Positions 44,592 to 53,763 are shown, numbered from the stretch's first letter. The stretch is DNA of 64,000 nt from Achromobacter sp. B7 (GCF_003600685.1 NZ_CP032084.1:2480001-2544000); one strand, 5' to 3'. The notes: a model not told the origin generated them from the letters alone. A program made the numbers and translations.

Positions 44592-44606
44592 GGGGGCAAA
44601 GCCCCC
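44592..44606 (-). terminator. intrinsic terminator of radC
   Basis: A 6-bp GC stem (GGGGGC/GCCCCC) with a 3-base loop is followed on the minus strand by a run of seven to eight T residues. It lies 6 bases past the radC stop. Confidence 0.85.
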
Positions 44607-44611
44607 ATGCA

Positions 44612-45118
44612 TCAGATCAGGCCCCTCTCAGCGAACGATGTCGCGTCGTTGCCCGCCACAATGATGTGGTCCAGAACGCGCACGTCCACCAGCGCAAGTG
44701 CCTCCTTGAGGCGCTTGGTCAGCAGTTCGTCGGCCCGCGAAGGCTCTGGGTTCCCGCTCGGATGGTTGTGGCTAATGATCATGGCCGCCGCGTTGTGCTG
44801 CATGGCCAGCTTCACCACCTCGCGTGGATAAACTGCCGCCTGGTCGATGGTGCCCTGGAACAGTTCGACGTCCTCAATCAGGCAATGCTTGGTATCCATC
44901 AGCATCACGGCAAACACTTCGCGCTCGTAGCCAGAGAGCTTGGCCTTCAGATAGTCCTTGACCTCGCTCGGCGACGTGAACGAGGCGCCGCGTCTGATCT
45001 TCTGGTCGATGATTTGTCGTGCGGCTTCCAAGATCTGGTCGGCGGTCGTCATGAGGTAACGCCCCTGGTCGTCACGCACCAGCAGGGAAGAATCGAGTGA
45101 CAAGGAAAGTTGCGACAT
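44612..45118 (-). CDS. radC: RadC-family JAB/MPN protein (mobile-element type)
   Basis: A 168-residue RadC-like protein. The MPN/JAB metalloprotease signature is complete: EVELFQGTIDQA, then HNHPSGNPEPSRAD (His-x-His and a distal Asp). Short RadC proteins of this type are common cargo on integrative elements, where their role is not established; the old link to DNA repair is doubtful. The ATG at 45118 is preceded by a leader with a repeated module, and a strong terminator follows. It marks the surrounding DNA as a former integrative element. Confidence 0.85.
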   Translation of the reverse strand: MSQLSLSLDSSLLVRDDQGRYLMTTADQILEAARQIIDQKIRRGASFTSPSEVKDYLKAKLSGYEREVFAVMLMDTKHCLIEDVELFQGTIDQAAVYPREVVKLAMQHNAAAMIISHNHPSGNPEPSRADELLTKRLKEALALVDVRVLDHIIVAGNDATSFAERGLI

Positions 45119-45523
45119 GATCGTGCTCCAGTTGCTCGGGCGGAATTGCCCGGAACCGGCTGCAGCACGGCGCAGCGCAAGCAGTCAGGGGTCGGAGACG
45201 GCCACGGCCGCAAGTGCCAAAGGCGCGAAGCCCTTGACGGCGAGAACGCCGTGATACGGTGAAGGGAACAGCAAGACCGCCCCACATACCGTCCACCGTA
45301 CACACCCGTTCTTCGGCAAGCGCAGCGCGCAGGTCCGAATCAACGGGCCGGAGGCGTCAGCCGAGCAGAGTGAGGGAACGATGGAAGCCCGAATGGGGCG
45401 AGACGCCGTAGGTGGCTCGATGCGCAGCACGACAGCGCGGCCGGCCGTGTACTCTTGGCCGGAGACGTCAAAAGATATTGCAGATGTGAAGAAAATCCTA
45501 TTGCGGAGAACATTGCCGGCACC
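45119..45523. promoter_or_regulatory. radC leader and divergent promoter region
   Basis: About 400 bases between radC (minus) and the DUF3800 gene (plus). The minus-strand half upstream of radC contains module copy B and several short hairpins (for example GGCGTTCTCGCC). An RNA motif named after radC has been described in 5' UTRs of such genes; whether this is an example needs a covariance search. Confidence 0.45.
45327..45470 (-). repeat. leader module copy B (upstream of radC)
   Basis: This is the second copy of the module at 43342-43500. It shares the blocks at 45372-45393 and 45411-45439 exactly and differs by short deletions elsewhere. It sits about 210 bases upstream of radC on the same strand. 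Confidence 0.55.
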
Positions 45524-46660
45524 ATGACCACCATCTATATCGATGAAAGCGGCCACAGCGGCGACATGATCAACAGCGGTAATGGCTATGACTTCAAAGG
45601 CCAGCCTTACTTTGCATTGGCCGGCGTCGGACTTGAAGATGGCCATGATTGGGGAGGCCTCGTCAGTGAACTGCGAAGTCGCCACCGCGTTGCTCCTGGT
45701 GAACTCAAGTCGAAGTCACTGGTCTCCAAGCCAAAGTTTTCCGCTGACGTGATTAACGCCTTACTGGACCGCCCGGCGCCTCTTTTCGTTGAGCTGGTCG
45801 ACAAGCGTTACTTCATCTGCATGAGCATCACGTCGTTCCAGCTTCTCCCACCCTGTCTCGGCTACCCGGAGTCGGTCGAGCTGCACTTCCTCAGAAACAC
45901 AGTTGCCGATTTCCTGCATTTCCACGCGTCAGAGCACGTACTGGACACGTTCGTCGCGTCCTGCCAGACGCCAGATGACGCGACACTTCGTGCGTTGTTC
46001 GCGAGCCTGCGCGAAATGGCGAAACAATCGAACTATGAGGGAGCGGCAGTGCAAATCGCCCAGGGCATCGGCCACATGGTTGAGATGGCCGAGACCGAGT
46101 ACCGGGAGCTAAGTGATGCTCAAGGCGAGCCCTGGCGGCGGTTTCTTCCGCCTCCCGATATCAACAAGCATTCAAAGCAGGTTTGGATGCTACCCAACCT
46201 CACGTCCTTCACGAACATCTACGCCCGAATGAATCGCTACTATGGCCGGCGATTGGCTGGCCTCCGGCTAGTGCATGACCAGCAGTTCGAGGTGGAGAGC
46301 ATCCTGCGTCAGGGCAAGGCCACCGCCGAACACCTGGGCAGCACCATGGACCTGCCCTACACGCCACAGTCTGACTATCGGTTTGAGGAAGAGGCCAGCA
46401 TCGATTTTTCTCAGTCGCACCAGGCGATCGGCCTGCAATTGGCCGATATTGTGGCTGGCGCCACGATGCGTTTCTTTCGTGACACGGACGCTGGCACGTC
46501 GGTGTCGCGCGACCTGCACGAGGCCATCATGCGGCTCATCTCCGAAGGGGATGAGCGGACAGGCTACGGCCTCAATCAAGTCGTGCCGACTGCTAATGTT
46601 CGCAGCGCAGGCTTTGATGCTTCAACTTCCGGCCCTCGGGCGCCAAGAGGCTCGCGCTGA
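45524..46660 (+). CDS. DUF3800-family protein
   Basis: A 378-residue protein with the DUF3800 hallmarks: an N-terminal strand with acidic motif IYIDESGHSGD (D7, E8), a central FALAGVGLEDG strand, and the C-terminal SQSHQAIGLQLADIVAGAT. The fold is predicted to be RNase H-like, and the family is common in mobile elements and next to defence genes, but no reaction has been firmly assigned as far as I know. The start at 45524 (MTTIYIDES) is chosen because the family begins there. It converges with the large membrane-protein gene 27 bases away. Confidence 0.8.
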   Translation: MTTIYIDESGHSGDMINSGNGYDFKGQPYFALAGVGLEDGHDWGGLVSELRSRHRVAPGELKSKSLVSKPKFSADVINALLDRPAPLFVELVDKRYFICMSITSFQLLPPCLGYPESVELHFLRNTVADFLHFHASEHVLDTFVASCQTPDDATLRALFASLREMAKQSNYEGAAVQIAQGIGHMVEMAETEYRELSDAQGEPWRRFLPPPDINKHSKQVWMLPNLTSFTNIYARMNRYYGRRLAGLRLVHDQQFEVESILRQGKATAEHLGSTMDLPYTPQSDYRFEEEASIDFSQSHQAIGLQLADIVAGATMRFFRDTDAGTSVSRDLHEAIMRLISEGDERTGYGLNQVVPTANVRSAGFDASTSGPRAPRGSR

Positions 46661-46687
46661 CGCGCTAAATGCTATGCATCTTGGACA

Positions 46688-48289
46688 TCATGCAAGCGAA
46701 GCGTCCAGGGCTTCCTCGAATTGCGCCGCTTCGTGTCTCATCCTGTGGTCCATTCGGCCGAACACATTCCGAAGCTCAACCCGATAGGAGGCTTCTGTCG
46801 GAGAAGCCGCGCCCCGGATCACGGCGGTCATGAACGAGGATGCAACGTCAGCCAGCTTGTGGTCACGCTGAAGCTTGATGTGACTGCGAATGGCAACTTC
46901 CAGCAGATAGGTCTTGAACGATGCAGAAAGTTTTTCGCTTGGAATGATGTCTTCCAGCATAGTGCCAAGCACCTTGGTGGCTTCTTTTGAAATGTAGTGC
47001 CGGTCAAAGCCATCGGCGGTACGCGTGGCCTCTGGAATCTCTGAATCATCGATGCGCGCGCACTGTTCGGCCCAATCTGTGGCGACGTTGACCATGCGGT
47101 AGAGAAGATAGTGAAACGGCGTCGGCCATTCCTGATAGGCCTCTTCGTCAGGTGGCACAGACATCTGCTTCAGGATCTTTTCCGCGAAGTGCCCGAAATA
47201 GTGCAGCCACATATGGTCTTGCAGACCCTGGTGGATGCCCTCGTGAACCATGATCTCAAAGAGCGTTATGCCCGAATTGATCGGGCAACGGAATCTCCCT
47301 GCGTCGTAGTAGGAGCCCAAGGATTCGTTGAGCTTTTCGACCAGTTTGCGATCTTCATCCAGTCGCCGGCATACCGCGTCGCCAATAGCCTTGTCCAGGC
47401 CATTCTTTAGCGCCGCAGCGGCATCGGAAAAAAAGAAGTGAAGCAGTCGGTTGTTCTTCGGCAGGAACAGGCGACTCCCACCATTCAGATTCTGATTGTT
47501 CTTCAGTTCGACATAAAGACGGCTACCTGGCGCATCAAGTAGTGCATCCATGTAGTGCTCGATAAAATCAGAGCGTATCGCCTCGTCAGCTTCAAGGAGC
47601 TTGAGGCCGAAGTGCGGGTGGGCCATGGCCAGGTGGATGGTCAGCTCGGGAGAGGTGACCAGATTTAAGAGGACTTCGCGGGCCTGCGTGCTGGCTTCGT
47701 CACGCGTCAATATCCAGGACTTCAAAGATTGCAGCGCGGCACTCCAGCGCTGCCGCCAAGCCGGCCTTGCACGAGGTGTTTCCCCGCGCAAGAGTGCGGC
47801 CATGTCAATGTTGGGCGGATGGAGACGATCAACCCAACCGGCAAGCAGCGACTGCTGCTTGGTCAGGAGAATCAGCTTCGGCAGTTGTGGTTCGACCAGC
47901 AACACCAGCTCGTCGTAGCGCTTGGTGAGATGCAAGTTTTCAATCAATTCACGAAAGACGCGGATTCTTCCCCGGACCAGCGTGGGAGATCTCGTCCGCC
48001 AGAAAAAGTAGAAGACGACAGAGAGAAGGAGCAGATAGACCGCGCTCGAACTATCGAGCCCCCATTTCCACGGCCCCGCGCTGTAGTACAGCCCGAGCTT
48101 TTCCAAAGCAGGCGCAAATACCAAATAGTGGATGATGAGAAAGACCGCGCCGCCGACAATCCAATCCGCCCAGGTCATGCAGAAGCGAAGTCGAAGTCTG
48201 CTGGCAGGCGAGATCAGTGCCCACACTGCGGCGATAACGCCCAATATGGTCAGCAAGCTGGTGGTGTCAATTTGGGCAGGAGCTGTCAT
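46688..48289 (-). CDS. large membrane-anchored protein of unknown function
   Basis: A 533-residue protein with about three N-terminal membrane helices (LLTILGVIAAVWALI; IVGGAVFLIIHYLVFA; AVYLLLLSVVFYFFW) and a ~420-residue soluble helical part. No nuclease, NTPase or toxin motif was seen; the segment IRVFRELIENLHLTKRYDEL begins the soluble part. Proteins with this plan occur in defence islands as membrane effectors or sensors, so that role is a possibility only. The start at 48289 (MTAPAQIDTTSLL) places the first helix near the N-terminus; 116 longer upstream codons look non-coding. It lies alone on the minus strand. Confidence 0.6.
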   Translation of the reverse strand: MTAPAQIDTTSLLTILGVIAAVWALISPASRLRLRFCMTWADWIVGGAVFLIIHYLVFAPALEKLGLYYSAGPWKWGLDSSSAVYLLLLSVVFYFFWRTRSPTLVRGRIRVFRELIENLHLTKRYDELVLLVEPQLPKLILLTKQQSLLAGWVDRLHPPNIDMAALLRGETPRARPAWRQRWSAALQSLKSWILTRDEASTQAREVLLNLVTSPELTIHLAMAHPHFGLKLLEADEAIRSDFIEHYMDALLDAPGSRLYVELKNNQNLNGGSRLFLPKNNRLLHFFFSDAAAALKNGLDKAIGDAVCRRLDEDRKLVEKLNESLGSYYDAGRFRCPINSGITLFEIMVHEGIHQGLQDHMWLHYFGHFAEKILKQMSVPPDEEAYQEWPTPFHYLLYRMVNVATDWAEQCARIDDSEIPEATRTADGFDRHYISKEATKVLGTMLEDIIPSEKLSASFKTYLLEVAIRSHIKLQRDHKLADVASSFMTAVIRGAASPTEASYRVELRNVFGRMDHRMRHEAAQFEEALDASLA

Positions 48290-48896
48290 AGCGTGGTCTT
48301 TTGCGTCCTTTCGTTTATCGGCAAAGATTACATGCACTTGGGGACAAAGCAGGAGATATGCCGTGGGTTTCGTGCGACGCCCAAGTTGCTCCAAGGTGCG
48401 AGTAAGAGAATGAGGTGAAGTCCCCAGGCTTACGGAGACGTTGCTTGGGAAATGATGCCGTCGCGTATCCCACAGCGATAGTGTGGTCCTGCATGGCAAC
48501 TCTGGCAGCGTCAATGTGCCCTGATTTTCTGAGTCATGCCATGCTGGTGCTGTTGGGCTCAAGATGCCCACCCAGAGGGTTATGCGCCAAGATGGCCGCC
48601 GTCGCATCGCGGTACCGTGCGTCCTTGACCACCTCAAGCGAGGCGCGCAGGGCCGTCAGGGCTGGATGTGCCTAAGGGTCAAAGCCGCATGGTCGTCAAT
48701 TGGTATGGGGCACAGGGCAACGCCTACATGCCAGACAGCGAGATGCGCAACGATGCACTACAGGTGGCCCTATCTTCGTGACGTCAGTACTTGTGGACTG
48801 ACGCTGGATGGAGGAATCTATTTGTTACTATGCTCCAAGGCCACCCCAAGGGACTTGGGGGCGAGGCTATAGGGAAAACGACATGGAGACTTGAGC
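48290..48896. other. intergenic stretch between membrane-protein gene and ABC-3C operon
   Basis: About 600 bases with divergent promoters expected at both ends. The right end has a GGAG ribosome site before the ATG at 48897. I see no further gene or repeat; the small open frames here overlap one another and lack coding character. Confidence 0.45.
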
Positions 48897-50120
48897 ATGG
48901 CAGGGGCTTCCGCCGATCAATACGCCGCGGGCGAGCAAGGCTTGGGGTACATCTATCAGCCTCGCTTCGGTCTGCTGAGGCTTTTGCAACTGCCGGAGAG
49001 TACGTCGATCCTGATTGAAAAGGATGATGACCTTGACTTCATCGACAAGAATGGTGTCAAGACCCTGGCCTCTCTCAAGCACAAAGGGGTTGGTGATCGC
49101 CTGACGGACCTATCCACGGATTTCTGGAAGTCGGTCCGAATCTGGCTGGCCCGCTACAACCGCGATGGACGTAGTGAGGCCAGCCTTCGCTTCTTTTTGT
49201 TTTCGACCGGCACTGTTTCAAGCACGTCCTTCTTACAGCGCTTCCTGTTGGAAGCGCCTTCGGAAAGCGGCGGAACTACGTCGCTGTCACAAGTCGCGTC
49301 CGATGTCCTTGCCAAGACCGAATCGAAACTCATCAGTTCAATCGCCGAAGAGTTTCACAAGCTCAACGACGACGAGAAAGAAGATTTTCTCTCGCGCATC
49401 GTGATCTTTGATGGCGGACCTCGCATCGAGGATGTGCCATCAATCATCAAAGACCAGCACATGCGCAGCATCCAACGTGACAACCGAGATGCCATCTTTG
49501 AGCGTCTCGAAGGTTGGTGGAATGACACCATCGTCAATCTGCTGGTCGGAAAGCGCACCGAGCCAATCTTCGGCTACGAGGTCTCAGACAAGCTTTCCTC
49601 ATTTTCCGAGGAGTACAAATCAGACAACCTCCCGATCACATTCAGAGGCAAGGTGCCGGCTGGAGAAATCGACGCAGACAACGATCCACGGCTTTTCGTT
49701 GTGCAACTGCGAGAAATTGGTGTTGCCTCCAACCGCATCCGCAACGCTATCCTGGATTATTACCGGGCTTTCGAGCAGCGATCTTCCTGGGCTCGCGAGA
49801 GCCTCCTGATTTCGGGCGAAATGGAAGAGTACGAAGACCGCCTTGTCGATGAATGGAGCCGCTATCGGGATGTGGTGTTCGAAGAGCTCGATGACGAAAG
49901 CGCCGATGCGGTTCTTCTGGACGCAGGCAAAGCACTGTATCGCTGGGTTGACCTGGAGAGTGGCAACAGCAGCACGCTTCGCATCCGGGAGCGCGTGACC
50001 GAACCCTACGTGGTCCGTGGCGGATTTCATATTCTTGCCAACAGCCGGCCGCTTCCAAGGGTCTACTGGCACCCTCGCTTCCTCGACCGTGTCGGTCAGG
50101 TGTTGGGGGCTGCGGAATGA
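48897..50120 (+). CDS. ABC-three-component (ABC-3C) system effector, nuclease-like
   Basis: A 407-residue protein. Its N-terminus (AAGEQGLGYIYQPRFGLLRLL, then SILIEKDDDLDF and TLASLKHKG) follows the pattern of restriction-endonuclease-like domains of defence effectors, with E41, D43-D45 and K61/K63 as candidate catalytic residues. The C-terminal half resembles the ABC-3C-specific C-terminal domain. In ABC-3C loci, an effector is held by a middle component and controlled by an SMC-like ATPase. The ATG at 48897 has a GGAG site at good spacing. Its stop overlaps the next start (ATGA). Confidence 0.75.
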   Translation: MAGASADQYAAGEQGLGYIYQPRFGLLRLLQLPESTSILIEKDDDLDFIDKNGVKTLASLKHKGVGDRLTDLSTDFWKSVRIWLARYNRDGRSEASLRFFLFSTGTVSSTSFLQRFLLEAPSESGGTTSLSQVASDVLAKTESKLISSIAEEFHKLNDDEKEDFLSRIVIFDGGPRIEDVPSIIKDQHMRSIQRDNRDAIFERLEGWWNDTIVNLLVGKRTEPIFGYEVSDKLSSFSEEYKSDNLPITFRGKVPAGEIDADNDPRLFVVQLREIGVASNRIRNAILDYYRAFEQRSSWARESLLISGEMEEYEDRLVDEWSRYRDVVFEELDDESADAVLLDAGKALYRWVDLESGNSSTLRIRERVTEPYVVRGGFHILANSRPLPRVYWHPRFLDRVGQVLGAAE

Positions 50121-50605
50121 AGCGATGGGATCAACGGCCATTCGAAGTCAGAAATCTTTTCAATCCAGCCTTCTGTGGCCTTGTGTTGTTCAGGGCATTG
50201 CTGGGCTATGAGGAAGAGAACCCGGATGGCATGCCTTTTTCTCTCGCGCTGCTCGTGTTGCCACTGTGTCTGCAGAAAGACGCTCGTCAAGTGATCTCGG
50301 GAAACTCTCGCAGCTATCTGCTGAAGATCGTCGAGAAGAATCCTCAACTCCTGGTTGGCTTCGCCGAGCGGACCAGCGACATGTTGCCATTCGCACTGGA
50401 GGCCTTCGGCTTGCTGATGGAGCGGGGATGCTTTGACGTATCGCAGGATGGCCGGTTGAAGACCGTATCGGGCCGGGTTCGAAAGTCTGTGACAGGGACT
50501 GAAGAATCCGTTTCCTGCCAGCGTGTCGCACGTATCGTTGGAAAAGAATTTGCCCGCATCGCAGACCGCGTGACGGTGTACACGACCTTTGGAATACGCC
50601 CATGA
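50117..50605 (+). CDS. ABC-3C system middle component
   Basis: A 162-residue small protein beginning MKRWDQRPFEVRNLFNPAFC. The sequence NLFNPAFCGLVLFRALLGY and a following helical region match the pattern of ABC-3C middle components, which are thought to link effector and ATPase. The order effector, middle component, DUF3732 ATPase supports this. It overlaps both neighbours by 4 bases. Confidence 0.75.
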   Translation: MKRWDQRPFEVRNLFNPAFCGLVLFRALLGYEEENPDGMPFSLALLVLPLCLQKDARQVISGNSRSYLLKIVEKNPQLLVGFAERTSDMLPFALEAFGLLMERGCFDVSQDGRLKTVSGRVRKSVTGTEESVSCQRVARIVGKEFARIADRVTVYTTFGIRP

Positions 50606-52563
50606 AGATCAAGTCGATTCACATCTACAGCCACGATGGCCAGCGTCGAGATCTTCAGTTCAAGGTGGATGGCCTGAACGTCATCACCGGACGCTCCTCT
50701 ACCGGAAAATCAGCACTCTCTGAGATTGTTGAATACTGCATGGGGCGCTCGACCTTCAATGTCCCCGAAGGCATCATTCGCGACAAAGTGGCTTGGTTCG
50801 CTGTGATCTATCAGTTTCCCCAGGAACAGGTCTTGATCGCGAAGCCCACGCCAACTGCCGGGGGGACGAGTTGCAGCACCGCCATGCAGCGACGGGGAAA
50901 TCAGCTGGCAGTCCCTGACTTCAAGGATCTAGTGGTCAACACCGATGACGATGCGGTGGTTGCACTGTTGTCACGGTTGCTCGGCATTCCTGAAAACCGA
51001 ACCGATGTCGCGATCGAGCACAGCCGAGTGAGCTACGACGCGAACGTCAAGCACACCTACTATTACCTGTTCCAGAAACAAGGAATTGTCGCTAATAAGG
51101 ATCAGCTCTTCTATCGCCAGAATGAAGGGTTTCAGTCACAGGCGATCCGTGACACGCTGCCGATACTTCTCGGCATTTCCTCCAGCGATCGGTACGAACT
51201 GGAAGTCAAGCTGCGCGCTGCCCAGCGAGAACTGAAGCTCAATGCAAAGCTATTGGAGCAAGCCCGCGACGCGATAGACACGTCCCAGCAGAAGGGTATC
51301 GGTCTTTTCTCAGAGGCCAAGACGGTCGGCATCATCGGGCTGGAGAACCAACAGGCTGGGGTGGATGGCGTGATCGACGCCTTGCGTACTGCCTTGGAAT
51401 GGAAGCCAGCCTCGGTTCCCGAGGACGATGGTCACCGAGTATCTCGGCTCGAAGAAGAGATCGGCCAGCTACGCAAGGATCGACGCGAGGTTCAGTCCAA
51501 GATTGATGCCGCCCGCCTGTTTTCGAAGCAGGCTGGTGGTTTTGAGAGCGAGGCGCTGGAACAGAAAGATCGGCTCGCTTCCATCAAGGCTCTTCCCAAA
51601 AATCCTGAGACGGGTGAATGGCAATGGCCATTCTGCGAAGCGAATCTGGCTTTGGAGTCTCCTGTTGCGAAAATGCTCCTCGACGAATTGACGACGCTCG
51701 ACGAGGAGATGAGCATCGTGGCCGGGCAACGCCCCAAGCTGGAGGCCTACCTGACCGAACAGGATGACAAGGTGCGAGAAGTCGTAGACGCAATCAAGAG
51801 CAAGGAAGCCGAGCTTTCAGCGGCGATCGCCGCGAATGAGGTGATTGCGCAAATGGGGACGCGCAACAATGCAGCTGCGCGGGTCGTAGGTCGCGTTAGC
51901 TTGTTTCTAGAGAACCTCGTCCCCAATGCGGAGCTTGCTTCGCGTGAGGCAGAACAGCGCCGCCTTAAGTTCAAGGTCGAAGAACTGGAGAAGAAAGTTG
52001 GCGCCGACGACAGCCATGACCGACTGATTTCCATCTTGAACAACATCTCGGCGCAGGTGTCACGTTACATAGAGACCTTCGAAGCGGAGTTCAGCGCCTT
52101 CCCTGCGCGGCTCGATCTCAACCATCTCACCATCGTCTTTGATCGGCCAGACCGTCCGGTACCGATGAGTCGAACTGGCGGCGGTGAGAACCATCTGGCG
52201 TATCACCTCTCAGCATTGTTGGCTCTGCATCTCTTCGCCGCGAAGAACAACTGCCCGATTCCTCAGTTTCTGCTTATTGACCAGCCAACCCAAGTTTATT
52301 TCCCGTCGGAGAAGGTCTATCAGGAAGCCGATGGGTCTGTTCAGAAAACGGAAGCGGACGCCGATCTGGCGGCGGTGCGCCGATTATTCGAACTGTTGCT
52401 GAAATTCACGCAGGATGACGTGCCAGGCTTTCAGCTCATCGTTACCGAACACGCGAACCTTCGAGATCAATGGTTCCAGGATGCTTTGGTTGAGCAGCCT
52501 TGGACGAAGCCCCCAGCACTGGTGCCGGAAGACTGGCCTTTGCTGCCACGGTCATCGTCGTGA
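50602..52563 (+). CDS. DUF3732-family SMC-like ATPase of the ABC-3C system
   Basis: A 653-residue ATPase. Walker A is GRSSTGKS (30-37) and the P-loop context LNVITGRSSTGKSALSEIVEY is of the RecF/SMC type. A long coiled-coil middle runs from about 205 to 480. The signature-like MSRTGGGENHLAYHLS begins at 522. The late Walker B-like LLIDQPTQVYFP (about 557-568) has Gln where many ABC ATPases have the catalytic Glu, as is usual in DUF3732. It is presumed to sense infection and license the nuclease-like effector. Confidence 0.82.
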   Translation: MKIKSIHIYSHDGQRRDLQFKVDGLNVITGRSSTGKSALSEIVEYCMGRSTFNVPEGIIRDKVAWFAVIYQFPQEQVLIAKPTPTAGGTSCSTAMQRRGNQLAVPDFKDLVVNTDDDAVVALLSRLLGIPENRTDVAIEHSRVSYDANVKHTYYYLFQKQGIVANKDQLFYRQNEGFQSQAIRDTLPILLGISSSDRYELEVKLRAAQRELKLNAKLLEQARDAIDTSQQKGIGLFSEAKTVGIIGLENQQAGVDGVIDALRTALEWKPASVPEDDGHRVSRLEEEIGQLRKDRREVQSKIDAARLFSKQAGGFESEALEQKDRLASIKALPKNPETGEWQWPFCEANLALESPVAKMLLDELTTLDEEMSIVAGQRPKLEAYLTEQDDKVREVVDAIKSKEAELSAAIAANEVIAQMGTRNNAAARVVGRVSLFLENLVPNAELASREAEQRRLKFKVEELEKKVGADDSHDRLISILNNISAQVSRYIETFEAEFSAFPARLDLNHLTIVFDRPDRPVPMSRTGGGENHLAYHLSALLALHLFAAKNNCPIPQFLLIDQPTQVYFPSEKVYQEADGSVQKTEADADLAAVRRLFELLLKFTQDDVPGFQLIVTEHANLRDQWFQDALVEQPWTKPPALVPEDWPLLPRSSS

Positions 52564-52581
52564 CCAGAGTAGGGAAGAGGC

Positions 52582-53391
52582 ATGACGACCAAGATTCCGA
52601 ACTCCGTCATTGGTGCCGTTTCGTCTGTTCTCGCCGAGCACTACTACAGCCACTCAACACTGAACTCCCTGTTTATGGAGAGTGGTGCTCCGGGTAGCGT
52701 GCCCGAAGGAAACTGCGAAACGAAGTGCAGCAGTTGGCTTCGACGCTGCAACGATGATCCCACCGCCGATCCCATGCTAGTGCTTGGCCAGGTCATCCAG
52801 AAGTTCATGGACCTGGAGCCCAACGACTGGAATCAGAAGATTGGCCCCGGCCAGGAGCGCATCCGAGCCAGCTTGTCCAAGAACCAGTTGACCTATCAGA
52901 TGAACGGGTTCATCACTCTGGCCGAGGCGAGCCCGGCTGCAAAGTCACTCGCAGATTTTTTCAAGGCGGGCGACTTTTCGTCCATCGAAGCAGAGTTCGA
53001 ACGTGCCATCTCGCAAGTTGATCGCGATCCGCACGCGGCGATCACGGCATCCAGCGCCATCATTGAGGCGCTGTGCAAGACCTACATCGAGACGCGCCAG
53101 TTGGATATGCCAACCGTTCAGACCATCGGCCCGCTTTGGAAAGTGGTGCAGCAGCATCTTGGCCTGAACATTGACCGCACCCTGCAAGATGACCAAAAAA
53201 GAATCTTGCAAGGCCTTGCTTCCATCGTCGATGGCGTTGGCGCTTACAGGACTCACATTGGGTCGGCACATGGACGCGGCGTCGAACCGCCCAGAATCGT
53301 GGCGTCTGAGGCGCGTTTGGCTGTCCATGCATCGCACACCGTCGTGATTTTCGTGATGGAGCGCTGGCTCGGCGCGATTCGGAGGGTTTGA
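52582..53391 (+). CDS. Abi_C (abortive infection C-terminal) domain protein
   Basis: A 269-residue protein with a variable N-terminal half and a C-terminal Abi_C-type domain: ASSAIIEALCKTYIETRQL, then GLASIVDGVGAYRTHIGSAHG and the end ARLAVHASHTVVIFVMERW. Abi_C domains occur in abortive-infection proteins such as AbiJ-like factors and resemble HEPN-like helical bundles. It starts 18 bases after the ATPase stop with a GAGG site, so it is the fourth gene of the ABC-3C operon and may be an accessory effector or regulator. Confidence 0.75.
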   Translation: MTTKIPNSVIGAVSSVLAEHYYSHSTLNSLFMESGAPGSVPEGNCETKCSSWLRRCNDDPTADPMLVLGQVIQKFMDLEPNDWNQKIGPGQERIRASLSKNQLTYQMNGFITLAEASPAAKSLADFFKAGDFSSIEAEFERAISQVDRDPHAAITASSAIIEALCKTYIETRQLDMPTVQTIGPLWKVVQQHLGLNIDRTLQDDQKRILQGLASIVDGVGAYRTHIGSAHGRGVEPPRIVASEARLAVHASHTVVIFVMERWLGAIRRV

Positions 53392-53543
53392 ACGGCCAAC
53401 GGCACAGGCCAATGGATTGGGCGGACGCCGTGTGAGCAGCCGGTGTCGTCGACGCCAACACAGGATCTGGTTCAAGCGCAGTTGATCACGTTGCCCGAGT
53501 CACCTGGGTCTCGCTGGAGCCACACGCGAGATTCGAGCAGAAA

Positions 53544-53672
53544 ATGACACCTAGTAATGACAAGCTGCGACGTTCTTCGGTATCCTTTGGCTGGATTGAT
53601 GATGAAGTCAAAAACGTCGCTCCCTCACGAATCGCTCCATCTCCCGCGCCAGCAAAAGATCTGCGTTTATGA
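53544..53672 (+). CDS. doubtful small ORF (42 aa) near the right island end
   Basis: A 42-codon ATG frame beginning MTPSNDKLRRSSVSFGWIDD has protein-like composition and is Pro/Ala-rich at its end. There is no clear ribosome site and no family is recognised. It may be a remnant of element-end genes. Confidence 0.25.
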   Translation: MTPSNDKLRRSSVSFGWIDDEVKNVAPSRIAPSPAPAKDLRL

Positions 53673-53749
53673 CGGTAAAAGCGACGGTATAGACCCATGT
53701 CGATCACAGCCAAGTCCTTTAACCATGCGGGTTTGGACGGCTTGTTGAT

Positions 53750-53763
53750 GATCGAGTGGGAGT
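53750..53763 (+). repeat. right attachment-site repeat (guaA 3' end copy)
   Basis: GATCGAGTGGGAGT followed by AA encodes Ile-Glu-Trp-Glu-stop in the tail of a short frame, repeating the end of GuaA. It is read as attR, the original end of the gene displaced by the inserted DNA. The stop codon is TAA here and TGA at the left copy. Confidence 0.7.

Noticed and set aside
45185..45685. Minus-strand frame across the radC leader and DUF3800 start
   Set aside because: It runs through the repeated non-coding module and overlaps the DUF3800 N-terminus; the related frame at the other module copy is different, so coding is unlikely.
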